Source of the DNA: an uncultured Nitrosomonadales bacterium
Lineage (GTDB): Bacteria > Pseudomonadota > Gammaproteobacteria > Burkholderiales > Methylophilaceae
DNA: 11,710 bases
Assembly (NCBI GenBank): GCA_946481065.1
Contig: CAMLMA010000053.1
Location: forward strand, 1 to 11,710
Reading direction: 5' to 3'
The notes beneath the pieces were generated by a model, which saw only the letters and a program-made list of their open reading frames with translations, made no database searches and had not been told where the DNA came from. Positions 1 to 10,100 of the stretch are shown here, in pieces. A program made the translations under genes and the position numbers. The number at the start of each line of letters is the position of its first letter. Position 1 is the first letter of the stretch.

Positions 1-196
1 TGACTTCTGTAGAAACAAGGCTGAAGGGAAACGGGAACATGAGGTCAGAGAACCAATTCATCCCCATCAGCTTTTCGAGGCCTGCCTCACCGAACTCCCA
101 GGCCAGCACTAGCCTCAACAGAAATGGTGGAAGGATAGGCGCAATGCGGTCAAGAACTCCAAGTGCGTAAAGATAATACCGTGCTGCAGATAACAT
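1..196 (-). CDS. DoxX family membrane protein, N-terminal part (cut by window edge)
   Basis: An open frame of 65 codons starts with ATG at 196 and runs off the window at position 1 without a stop. The start is supported by a good ribosome binding site, GGGGAG, 5 nt upstream. The protein begins with a short polar stretch, then a hydrophobic segment (about residues 14-34) followed by [17 protein letters not shown] and a FPFPF stretch. This arrangement, a first membrane helix ending in an (E/G)xGxxKL-like motif and then NWF, resembles DoxX/DoxD-family inner-membrane proteins as I remember them. The family is named after a thiosulfate:quinone oxidoreductase subunit, but most bacterial members have no proven substrate. 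It lies 74 nt downstream of msrQ on the same strand and could be co-transcribed. Only the N-terminus is visible, so family membership is likely but function is not assigned. Confidence 0.7.
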   Translation of the reverse strand, partial: MLSAARYYLYALGVLDRIAPILPPFLLRLVLAWEFGEAGLEKLMGMNWFSDLMFPFPFSLVSTEV

Positions 197-270
197 GCTG
201 ACTCCCCGTGTAGTGATTGGATGCTATGCCATTTAGTCGCCAGCGATCCTTTATCCTTACAAGGGTAAGC

Positions 271-918
271 CTACTCTGTCACCTGCTGCGCGAATTTTGC
301 CGCGCGCCCTGTGGATTGCTTCTTCTGATAGCGGTAATAGAGCCTGATGCCCAGCAGCAACGTCAATACAACGGCATAGGCCATGGGCTCGCGGATATCC
401 TTTTTAACCAGCCATAGAAAATGCAGCACGCCAAGGATCGCGATCAGGTAGACCAGCGAATGCAGGCGTTTCCAGTTTTCGCGTAGCTTGCGGATCATGT
501 AGCTGTTGGAAGTGATGGCCAGCGGGGTTGCAAGCACCAGTGCGCTAAAGCCCACCAGCACATAGGGGTGTTTGGCGATATCCTTGACGATGGCCATCCA
601 GTCGAACCAGTGGTCCAGCCAGACATAGGTCGTGAAATGCAGGCAGGCATAGAAAAACATGAACAACCCCAGCATGCGCCGCAGTTGTATCTGCCAGACA
701 TTGCCGGTCAATAAGCGGATCGGTGTCATGCTCAAAGTCAGCATGAGCATGACCAATGCCCAGGTGCCGGTCGAGCGTTCGACGAACTCGACAGGATTGG
801 CCGTGAGGTCATCCTGGATCCCGAGCCAGACCAGCCGCGCAAGCGGTATCAGGGCCAGGGCGAAAGCCAGGCCCTTGATCCATGAGATCTGGCGCTTGCT
901 GGGCATTCTCATCGTCAT
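271..918 (-). CDS. msrQ: MsrQ, heme-binding membrane subunit of the periplasmic methionine sulfoxide reductase
   Basis: MsrQ (formerly YedZ) is a b-type heme protein of the inner membrane that passes electrons from the quinone pool or a flavin reductase to MsrP. The product is about 215 residues, the normal size, with about six hydrophobic helices. Counting from ATG 918, histidines H94 (YACLHF), H153 (WKRLHSLVY) and H166 (GVLHFLW) correspond to the conserved heme-ligand histidines. The RRMLGL loop is also typical. Start choice: a TTG at 924 overlaps the msrP stop, while ATGs follow at 918, 912 and 906. AGGA inside the msrP end is best spaced for ATG 918, but 912 would align better with the E. 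coli N-terminus. The msrP stop and ATG 918 are 2 nt apart, so the pair is translationally coupled. The C-terminal tail is polar and probably cytoplasmic. Confidence 0.93.
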   Translation of the reverse strand: MTMRMPSKRQISWIKGLAFALALIPLARLVWLGIQDDLTANPVEFVERSTGTWALVMLMLTLSMTPIRLLTGNVWQIQLRRMLGLFMFFYACLHFTTYVWLDHWFDWMAIVKDIAKHPYVLVGFSALVLATPLAITSNSYMIRKLRENWKRLHSLVYLIAILGVLHFLWLVKKDIREPMAYAVVLTLLLGIRLYYRYQKKQSTGRAAKFAQQVTE

Positions 919-920
919 GC

Positions 921-1892
921 TCAATAGTTCCTGCGCAGATCCATGCCGGCATAAAGCTGCGCTACCTGATCGGCATATCCATTGAACATCAAGGTCTTGA
1001 TGCGCGGGCTGAAAAGGCCGCCGCCGATGCGGCGCTCAGAGGCCTGCGACCAGCGTGGGTGATCCACCGTGGGATTGACGTTGGCATAGAAGCCGTATTC
1101 TGAAGGCCCTGCCTTCATCCAGGCGGTTTGCGGCATCTTCTCCGTGAAACGGATCTTGACGATGGACTTGGCGCCCTTGAATCCGTATTTCCATGGCACG
1201 ACAAGCCGCATCGGAGCGCCGTTCTGGTTCGGCAGCACTTCGCCATAGAGGCCGACAGCCAGAAGGGCCAGTGGATGCATGGCTTCATCCATGCGCAAGC
1301 CTTCGACATAAGGCCAGTCCAGGATGGGTACGCGCACGCCGGGCATGGTTTGCGGATCGGCCGCAGAGATGAATTCGACATACTTGGCGTTGCCTGTCGG
1401 CTCTGCCCATTTGATCAGTTGCGCCAGCGGCAAGCCGACCCAGGGAATGACCATGGACCAGGCTTCGACACAACGCATGCGGTAGATACGCTCTTCCAGC
1501 GGCGCCAGTTTATAGATGTCCTCGATCGAGATGCGCTTGGCCTTCTTGACCTCGCCTTCGATGCTGACGGTCCAGGGCGCTGGCTTGAAGAATCCGGACT
1601 CGGCGGCCGGATCACTCTTGCTGGTGCCGAACTCGTAGAAATTATTATAGGTGGTGACATCATCGTATTCGGTGAGCTTTTCGCCGGCACCGTAACCTGT
1701 CTTGACGATGCCGCTGATCTTGGCCTGTCGTTTCGCTGCAGCCTGAGCCTGTGAAGGCATGAGCCCTGCTGCCGTGGCAGCGCCCGCAAGCAGCCCGAAA
1801 CCTGCCGCACGAATGAATTCGCGGCGGTGCTCGAACACCTCTTGTGGCGTGATTTCGGAAGGAAGGATGTCGGGTTTTCTGCCAATCAGCAT
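921..1892 (-). CDS. msrP: MsrP, periplasmic molybdopterin-dependent methionine sulfoxide reductase
   Basis: MsrP (formerly YedY) repairs oxidised methionine in periplasmic proteins, using a Mo-molybdopterin centre. The protein has 323 residues, normal for the family. A Tat signal is visible: twin arginines R23-R24 in [10 protein letters not shown], a hydrophobic Gly/Ala-rich segment to about residue 47, and a probable cleavage site after AQA (49-51). Tat export fits a protein folded around its cofactor in the cytoplasm. The sulfite-oxidase-type fold follows, with C141 in RMRCVEAW as the expected molybdenum ligand, then the conserved [21 protein letters not shown] and KSI blocks. ATG 1892 is preceded by CGGAG at 9 nt. 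It is coupled to msrQ, its electron donor, and sits 63 nt after the TPR gene behind a hairpin. The assignment rests on whole-length motif agreement. Confidence 0.95.
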   Translation of the reverse strand: MLIGRKPDILPSEITPQEVFEHRREFIRAAGFGLLAGAATAAGLMPSQAQAAAKRQAKISGIVKTGYGAGEKLTEYDDVTTYNNFYEFGTSKSDPAAESGFFKPAPWTVSIEGEVKKAKRISIEDIYKLAPLEERIYRMRCVEAWSMVIPWVGLPLAQLIKWAEPTGNAKYVEFISAADPQTMPGVRVPILDWPYVEGLRMDEAMHPLALLAVGLYGEVLPNQNGAPMRLVVPWKYGFKGAKSIVKIRFTEKMPQTAWMKAGPSEYGFYANVNPTVDHPRWSQASERRIGGGLFSPRIKTLMFNGYADQVAQLYAGMDLRRNY

Positions 1893-1927
1893 GATGCGTG
1901 TCTCCGGAATTTACAGGGATACCCTTT

Positions 1928-1949
1928 GGTCGCGGAACGGCGCGCGACC
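1928..1949 (-). repeat. GC-rich inverted repeat between the TPR gene and msrP
   Basis: A perfect 7-bp inverted repeat, GGTCGCG (1928-1934) and CGCGACC (1943-1949), has an 8-nt loop. It starts 6 nt after the TPR stop codon in the direction of transcription and ends 35 nt before the msrP start. No T-run follows on the minus strand, so it is not a standard intrinsic terminator. It may be a 3'-end stabiliser, a partial attenuator or a protein-binding site. The structure is seen directly; the role is inferred. Confidence 0.5.
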
Positions 1950-1955
1950 TTACAT

Positions 1956-2873
1956 CTATTTCGGCAGGGACTCCATCACCAGCTTGACCTCTTCATTGAG
2001 GTGACGGGCGCCGATCTGGTCACTGATCTGCCGGGCATGCGTCAGTAACGACCGTGCTTCAGCCGACTGGCCTTGTATGACGCGGGATTTTGCCTGGTAG
2101 TAATACCCCATGGCCTCCCAGTATGGCCCACCCTGATCCTTGGCAAGCTGGATGATCTTGTTGAAATATTTATCGGCGTTGACGTAGTCCTTGGCGTCGC
2201 TGTACATGCGCCCGAGCTCCAGCGTAGCGCCGGCAAAACTGTCAGCATCGCCGCTCTGCTCCTGCATGATCATGGTCTTGACCTGGTATTCGATGGCCTG
2301 GTCGTTTTTGCCTTGCTTGTTGTAGACATCGGCGATGCGCGCATAGTTGTCTGCACGCTCGTTGTCATTGGCCGCGAGCTTGCTGCCGGCAAGGAAATTC
2401 TCGAGCGCCTGGTCCAGGTGTTGCGTTGCGAGCTGGATCTCGCCGATGAGGTTGAGGTTGATGCGTTGGAGCTGGCCGTTCGCTTCGCGCTTGGCCAAGG
2501 CGAGGCTCTGCTGGTAGGTCTGCATGGCGGCATCGAAATCGCCAGCGCTTTTTTGCACGTTCCCCATCAGGGTTCGCGCGACGATGTGATCAAGTGGGGT
2601 TTGGGATAGCTGCTCCGCGGCTTGCAGGGCAAGCAAGGCTTCCTGGTAGTTGCCGCTGGCGCCGTAGGCTCGACCCTTGCATAGCAGTGCTGCCCGGTTG
2701 TTCGCCTCCTGACCCAGCACCTCCTGCGACAAAGCCAGGGCTTTTGCGGTATCCCCCGCGGAGACTGCGCGATCACATTGATCGATCTTGGCGGCAAGCG
2801 TGTCGGCGGCCTGTGCCGGTATGCCGGCGAATAGCGTCAGTGCAAAAAAAGCGGCGGATCTGAAGTCCATCAT
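1956..2873 (-). CDS. Secreted tetratricopeptide-repeat protein of unknown function
   Basis: A 305-residue protein not recognised as a named family. Residues 1-22 form a typical Sec signal peptide with a hydrophobic core from A7 to G17 and cleavage expected after AQA (20-22). There is no lipobox cysteine, so it is probably soluble in the periplasm. The mature part is almost entirely helical repeats of about 34-40 residues with TPR signatures (for example GNYQEALLAL, GDFDAAMQTYQQSL, LDQALENFL, KNDQAIEY, KDYVNADKYFNKI, GQSAEARSLL), roughly seven in all. TPR proteins act as scaffolds, so the partner cannot be read from the sequence. Start: the frame stays open up to 2984 inside cysQ, but the signal peptide begins at ATG 2873 or ATG 2870. 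GGAA at 2878-2881 can serve either. The cysQ stop and ATG 2873 form TGACATG, so the two genes are translationally coupled. Confidence 0.85.
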   Translation of the reverse strand: MMDFRSAAFFALTLFAGIPAQAADTLAAKIDQCDRAVSAGDTAKALALSQEVLGQEANNRAALLCKGRAYGASGNYQEALLALQAAEQLSQTPLDHIVARTLMGNVQKSAGDFDAAMQTYQQSLALAKREANGQLQRINLNLIGEIQLATQHLDQALENFLAGSKLAANDNERADNYARIADVYNKQGKNDQAIEYQVKTMIMQEQSGDADSFAGATLELGRMYSDAKDYVNADKYFNKIIQLAKDQGGPYWEAMGYYYQAKSRVIQGQSAEARSLLTHARQISDQIGARHLNEEVKLVMESLPK

Positions 2874-2874
2874 G

Positions 2875-3690
2875 TCATTCCAAATATTGTTTCCAGTCAT
2901 GCAGCGTGGCGCCACAAGCCAGGAATTCCGGGTTGAGCAGGGAATCCTTGCCGTTGTAGCGCAGCGGCGAGCCATTCCATTCAAGCAAGTGGCCGCCGGC
3001 CTGTTCCAGCACGCACTGTGCTGCAGCCGTATCCCATTCCGAGGTCAATCCCAGCCGTGGATACAAGTCAGCGCTGCCTTCTGCTACCAGGCAGATTTTC
3101 AACGAGCTACCGAGAGAGATTGATTTTGGCGTGGAAAGTTTCTCGCCGACGCGCTGCAGGAAGCCCTGCATGCGTTCGCCCGCGTGGGAACGGCTACCGG
3201 CGATGATCAATGAAGTCGTATCCAGCGGACGCGCAGAGATACGTGTCGCGGCTTCGGCACGTGCCTGCCGAAAGGCGCCGAAGCCCTGGGCGGCAAAGTA
3301 GAGCATATCCAGCGCCGGCGCATAGACGACCCCCATGACCACCCTGCCCTCGTCGATCAGCGCGATATTGACCGTGAATTCGTCATTGCGCTTGATGAAC
3401 TCGCGCGTGCCATCCAGCGGGTCGACCAGCCAGTAGCGCGTCCAGCGCCTGCGCTCGTCATAGGGGATGCTGGCGGATTCTTCCGAAAGGATCGGCAATT
3501 CCGGTGTCATCTGCTTGAGGCGGGCTTCGATGAGGGTATGTGCCGCAAGATCGGCCATCGTCAGTGGCGAATTATCATCCTTACGTTGTACGTCGATCTC
3601 GCCACGGTAGACCTGCATGATCGCATCGCCGGCTTCGCGGGCGATTTGCATGATCTGCGGCAGCCATTTCTTGTCGATATCCTGATCCAT
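2875..3690 (-). CDS. cysQ: CysQ, 3'(2'),5'-bisphosphate nucleotidase
   Basis: CysQ removes the 3'-phosphate from 3'-phosphoadenosine 5'-phosphate, a toxic by-product of sulfate assimilation and phosphopantetheinyl transfer, giving AMP. It belongs to the Mg2+-dependent, lithium-sensitive inositol-monophosphatase superfamily. The 271-residue protein shows the diagnostic motifs: D47 in PLTMAD, SEES with E70, the metal-binding DPLDGT at D90-T95, and EWDTAAAQ with W219-D220 followed by EQAGG. The KDDNSPLT stretch before the first motif and the REF after DGT are typical of CysQ rather than SuhB. The start ATG at 3690 lies 11 nt after the ligA stop, with AGGG overlapping the ligA end as a plausible ribosome site. 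The stop is directly followed by the TPR gene. No signal peptide is present, so it is cytoplasmic or membrane-associated. Confidence 0.94.
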   Translation of the reverse strand: MDQDIDKKWLPQIMQIAREAGDAIMQVYRGEIDVQRKDDNSPLTMADLAAHTLIEARLKQMTPELPILSEESASIPYDERRRWTRYWLVDPLDGTREFIKRNDEFTVNIALIDEGRVVMGVVYAPALDMLYFAAQGFGAFRQARAEAATRISARPLDTTSLIIAGSRSHAGERMQGFLQRVGEKLSTPKSISLGSSLKICLVAEGSADLYPRLGLTSEWDTAAAQCVLEQAGGHLLEWNGSPLRYNGKDSLLNPEFLACGATLHDWKQYLE

Positions 3691-3701
3691 GGCGCCCGAC
3701 C

Positions 3702-5765
<2,064 letters not shown>

Positions 5766-5780
5766 TCACTGCAAAACGAC

Positions 5781-7133
5781 TCAAGAGAACAGTCTCAGGG
5801 CACCCGGGCTGCCCGGCATGATGCCGCGGGCGACCATGGTGGCATGGATCACCTTGAGTTGCTGGCGGATCTTTTCGATCTGGCTGTCGCCCAACGGACG
5901 CTGGTTATCGTCGACGAGCTTGCCACTCAGGCTACCTTCCATCTGTTTCGCGATCAGGACCATCTGGTTGAATACTTCGGTGCAGTGCTTGACGCGTGGG
6001 ATATCCAGCTGGAAGGTGACGCCGCGGATGACTGCCGTACGCAGCATCTCCAGGCTGAAGGGGGTCTTGTCCTGGTTGACCAGCGCGAACAAAGGCTGGC
6101 CGCTCTCGTTGTAATAGTAGAACGCGCCATCTTCCGCCAGGCTTAGTCCGCTGGCCTCTGCCATTCCGCGGAACTTGGTCCCGGTGAACGGGCCGCTCAC
6201 ACCCTGCGCAAGATGAAAACCCACCAACTTATCGACTTCGATGCAGAACTGGTCGAGATCGTTGGCATAGACGATGGGGTCAGGATTGCCGTGCCACTCG
6301 ACTTGTGCGCTGAAGGCGCGGCCCATGCCTTCGATGGCGGCCTGGAAGCGATTGAGCGTGTCACGTGAGACCGGGCCGCCGCGATCGGCTAACTGCAGGC
6401 TACAAGCCGCGCGCGTGAAGCGGACACCCTCCTGCTCACGGGTCAGCATGCGCCATACGCCATCGGCACCATGGCCGTAGGCATAGACCGGCTTGTCCAG
6501 GTCGACCAAGCCCAGCAGATGCTGGCGGAGATCGAGGCCTGAGGCTGGCTGGGCAAGATAGAGTATGGCTGACACATCGATCTGGTGACTGATGGCTGCC
6601 GGTAAGGCGCCATGCTCCGTCTCGACGGATTGACTGGCAGCTGACGCTGGCGCTTCCGTCGCGGCTGCCGGTTCCGGCATCCGTGTGTCAGGCTCGGGTT
6701 CCGGCAATGTATCGGGAAAGCCCGCATCCGCACGCAGTTCATCCATGCTGGCGGCCTCGTCGGGCTCCCAGGCCGCATCGGCCAGTGGTTCTGTCGCCGC
6801 GTATTCCTCGGTCAATTCAGGCAGGTCTTCCGATGCAGCCAGGTCCTGTTCGAATTCAGCAACGGCCGAGGCAGCCTCCGCGATCGCTGGGTTGCTCGAT
6901 TCCATGGCTTCGTCATAGGTCGGGCTGAAGGTTGTGGCAGCTTGCGCTTCGTCCTCCAGCACAGCTTCCGTGTCGATCTGGAAGGTGTCTTCCAGCAAAG
7001 GGTCGCGTGCCGAGGGCTCGAAGGCATCGGCAGCGATCTTGCGCAATTTGCGCTCTTGCCACCAGTTGAAGAGGATGACCGCCACGATGATGACGGCGCC
7101 CAAGGCCAGCAAGGCCAGTTGTAAATCACTCAT
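5781..7133 (-). CDS. zipA: ZipA, FtsZ-anchoring cell division protein
   Basis: ZipA tethers FtsZ to the inner membrane at mid-cell. The 450-residue protein has the family layout: a very short N-terminus, one transmembrane helix (about residues 4-24) followed by a basic stop-transfer stretch (QERKLRK), an acidic Pro/Ala-rich disordered linker (about 40-180), and a C-terminal FtsZ-binding domain. The most characteristic part is about 300-435, with GVTFQLDIPRV, then FNQMVLIAKQ and LSGKLVDDNQRPL. It is longer than E. coli ZipA because a further folded region (about 185-297) precedes the C-terminal domain. That region may be a divergent copy of the same fold. ATG 7133 is preceded by AAAGAG at 7 nt. 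It lies 45 nt after smc and 21 nt before ligA, in the conserved smc-zipA-ligA order. Confidence 0.93.
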   Translation of the reverse strand: MSDLQLALLALGAVIIVAVILFNWWQERKLRKIAADAFEPSARDPLLEDTFQIDTEAVLEDEAQAATTFSPTYDEAMESSNPAIAEAASAVAEFEQDLAASEDLPELTEEYAATEPLADAAWEPDEAASMDELRADAGFPDTLPEPEPDTRMPEPAAATEAPASAASQSVETEHGALPAAISHQIDVSAILYLAQPASGLDLRQHLLGLVDLDKPVYAYGHGADGVWRMLTREQEGVRFTRAACSLQLADRGGPVSRDTLNRFQAAIEGMGRAFSAQVEWHGNPDPIVYANDLDQFCIEVDKLVGFHLAQGVSGPFTGTKFRGMAEASGLSLAEDGAFYYYNESGQPLFALVNQDKTPFSLEMLRTAVIRGVTFQLDIPRVKHCTEVFNQMVLIAKQMEGSLSGKLVDDNQRPLGDSQIEKIRQQLKVIHATMVARGIMPGSPGALRLFS

Positions 7134-7178
7134 AGATCGACTCTTTGCGATGCACGGATATTATTAGTATGGTTGAAT

Positions 7179-10100
7179 TCAGGTCACCAATTCGGCATTC
7201 ATCTGCATCGCGGCTTCAATATCCACTTCCACGATGCGCGACACCCCCGATTCCTGCATGGTGACACCGATCAGTTGCTGGGCCATTTCCATGGTTATTT
7301 TATTATGGCTGACGAACAAAAACTGCGTGCGTTCCGACATTTTTTTCACCAGATGGCAAAAACGTTCGGTATTGCTGTCATCGAGTGGCGCATCCACTTC
7401 ATCCATCAGGCAGAAAGGCGCCGGATTGAGCCGGAACAAGGCGAACACCAGCGCCAGCGCCGTCAGCGCCTTTTCGCCGCCAGATAAAAGGTGGATGGTG
7501 CTGTTCTTCTTGCCGGGAGGCTGCGCGAACACCTGCATGCCGGTATCGAGGATCTCCTCACCCAGCAGCTCGAGCCGTGCCTGACCGCCGCCGAACAAGG
7601 TAGTGAACAGTTCGCCGAAATGGCGGTTGGCCTCGTCGAAGGTGTTCTGCAAGCGCGTGCGGGTCTCCTTGTCGATCCGGCGGATCGCATCTTCCAGGGT
7701 CTGGATGGCTTGATCGAGATCAGCCGCCTGATGGTCAAGGTAGGACTTGCGCTCAAGCTCGCTCGCGAGCTCCTGGGTGGCCGCGAGGTTCACCGCGCCC
7801 AGCGCCTCGATCTCCTGCTGCGTGGCGGTGACTTTGCGCTCGATCTCACTCAGCCTGGCAGAAGCGGATAGTTCGGCTTCGAGCATTGCCTCATCGAGGC
7901 CAACGGTCGACAAACCTTGCTGACACTGCTCGAAATGGATACGGCTTTCCTGTGCATGCAGCCTGGCCTGTTCCAGTTTGTCGCGCTGCGGATGCAGTTG
8001 TTGTTCATTCTGCATGCGCGTCCGTTCTTCGTTTTGCAGTGACTGCTCAACCCCGGCCATCTGATTACGTGCGTCCGCCAATTCCTTTTCGCGGGTTTGT
8101 TTCAGTATCAAGGCCGCTTCGAGGTTGGTCTTCAGGGTATCCATGCGCGCGGCCTCGAGCAGTGTTTCAGTCTCCTGAAGTCGCACGGCAAGCGTCGCTT
8201 TTTCTTCACCTGAATTCGTAAGTTTACTTTTTATCTCATTGATATTATTGACGACCATCCTGCTATCGAAACTTTTTTCCTGCGCCATGCGCTCGGCTTT
8301 CAGTAAAGCCACCCTCGCCTCGTTCAGCACGGTCTCAGCATCACGTCGCAATTGCTGGGATTGCTCGCGCTGGGCCAGTTGCTCCGAGACAGCCTGCTCA
8401 AGCCCCGTCAGTGCCTGCTGTTTGGCTGAGGATTCTGATCGCAGGCCATCGATCCTTTGTCGCAACGTCACCAGCTCGGCCTGCATCGATCGTTGCCGCT
8501 CCAGCATATGTGCCTGCTGTTGCTGCAGACGCTGGATATCAAGCGTCAACTGGTGCTGCGCCTGGGTGGCATTGCGCAGGGCCTGCTGTTGCGACTGTGC
8601 CTGTTGCCGGGACTGCTGCAATGCGGCTTCTGCTTCGGCAAGGGCTGCGGTGCTTTGGCTGACAGCTGACTGCAGGGCGGGGATCGAGGCTTCCAGGGTT
8701 TCAAGCTCACGCTGGCGCTCAAGCACGCCGTGCATCGACGACTGTGCAGCGTGATAACTGACGCTGTGCCGGGTGTATAGATCGCCGGCACGATTGACCA
8801 GCGCTTCGCCCGGGCGTAATTTCGTCCGAAGCCGCTCAAGCGCGCTGTCGTCTTCCAGCAGATATAGGTGCGCCAGCCAGTCCTGCATCAGCCCGGCGAG
8901 CCTTGCCTGCCTGAAGCTCAACAAGGAAAGGATCGGCCGAAGGTCAGGATTGGGCGTCGCTGCGATCTCCATCCCCGGCTCGCTGATGACGAGCGAAGCT
9001 GGCGGGCGTTGCCCCTGGGGCGCAGGCAGCGATGTCTGCAACAGGGCATTGAGCCTTGCTCCCAGCGCCGACTCGAGTGCGGTCTCCCACCCCGTTTCGA
9101 TACTGACTTTTTGCCAGATGCGCGCTGCATCCGTCAGGCCTGCCGTCTTGAGCCAGGCTTCGAGTTTGGATTCCTGGCCCATGGCCTGTTGCAACCGCGC
9201 CAGTGAGGCGATCTGCGCTTCGGCCTGGGTCAGCGCACGCTGGTCCTGCAATTGCCGCTCACGCGTCTGGCTGATGCGCGTGATCAGCGCCTGCTCCTGA
9301 ACCCGGTGATCCGTGACTTGCTGTTCGAGCGTAGCGATCGCCTGTGCTTGCGCCAGCGATTCCTGCTGCCGTTGTTCGAGTTCGCGGGAATCCGGCACCT
9401 GCAAGGTCTTCAGCTCGTTTTCCAGCTGCTGCAGGCGTTGCTGCTGCTCCTGCAGGCTGCGATTCAGGTGATCCAGACCAGCGCTTTCGAGTTTGATGTT
9501 CTGCTCGGTTTCGAAATACAGCTTTTGCGCGACGGCATGACGCGCCTGGGCGGCGCTGAATGCACGTTCCTTCTCTGGCAGGCCTTGCCGCATCTCATGC
9601 AGGGATCGCTCGGCATCGGCCTGTTGGGCGGCTGATTGCTGCTGCTGTTGCTCAAGTTGCGCCAGCTGTTGCTGCAAACTCAGCAGCTGTGCGTCGGTCT
9701 TCTGGGCCTGCTGGGTGATTTGCTGCAACTGCTGGGTCAGCCGCTCGCGGGCCTCCTGCGTATGCCGGACTTGCTGTTCAAGGTTGGAGACCTCGGCATT
9801 GGCTTCGTAGTAGCGCGTTTGCGTGCTTTGTACCTGCTCCGTCGCAGCATAATGTTGCTGACGCAGCGTCTCGACCAGGCTTTCGCTCTTGCGCAATTCA
9901 GCCATCTGCGCTTCCAGTGCATTGACCAGCTTTTCCACTTGCCGCTGCGCCTTGTCGAGCTGCAAAGCGGCATCGCGCTTTTTGAGCAGCCATAACTGCC
10001 CCTGCGCAAGCTTCAGGGCATCCTGCAGTCGATGGAACTCCGCCGTGACGGCGGCCTGCGATTCCAGACGCGCGATCTGCTTGTCGATCTCGCGCCGGAT

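Noticed and set aside
256..269. Small inverted repeat CTTAC-AAGG-GTAAG after msrQ
   Set aside because: A 5-bp stem with a 4-nt loop and no T-run is too weak to call a terminator.
1128..1754. 208-codon open frame on the plus strand within msrP
   Set aside because: It lies fully antisense to msrP, whose protein matches the family from end to end. No domain or ribosome site supports it.
2073..2609. 178-codon hydrophobic open frame on the plus strand opposite the TPR gene
   Set aside because: The hydrophobic Val/Leu composition is the mirror image of Gln/Asp/Lys-rich TPR codons, so it is a shadow rather than a membrane protein.
2874..2984. N-terminal extension of the TPR protein into cysQ
   Set aside because: The frame is open, but a clean signal peptide starts at ATG 2873 or 2870. 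The extension would bury it and overlaps well-conserved cysQ codons.
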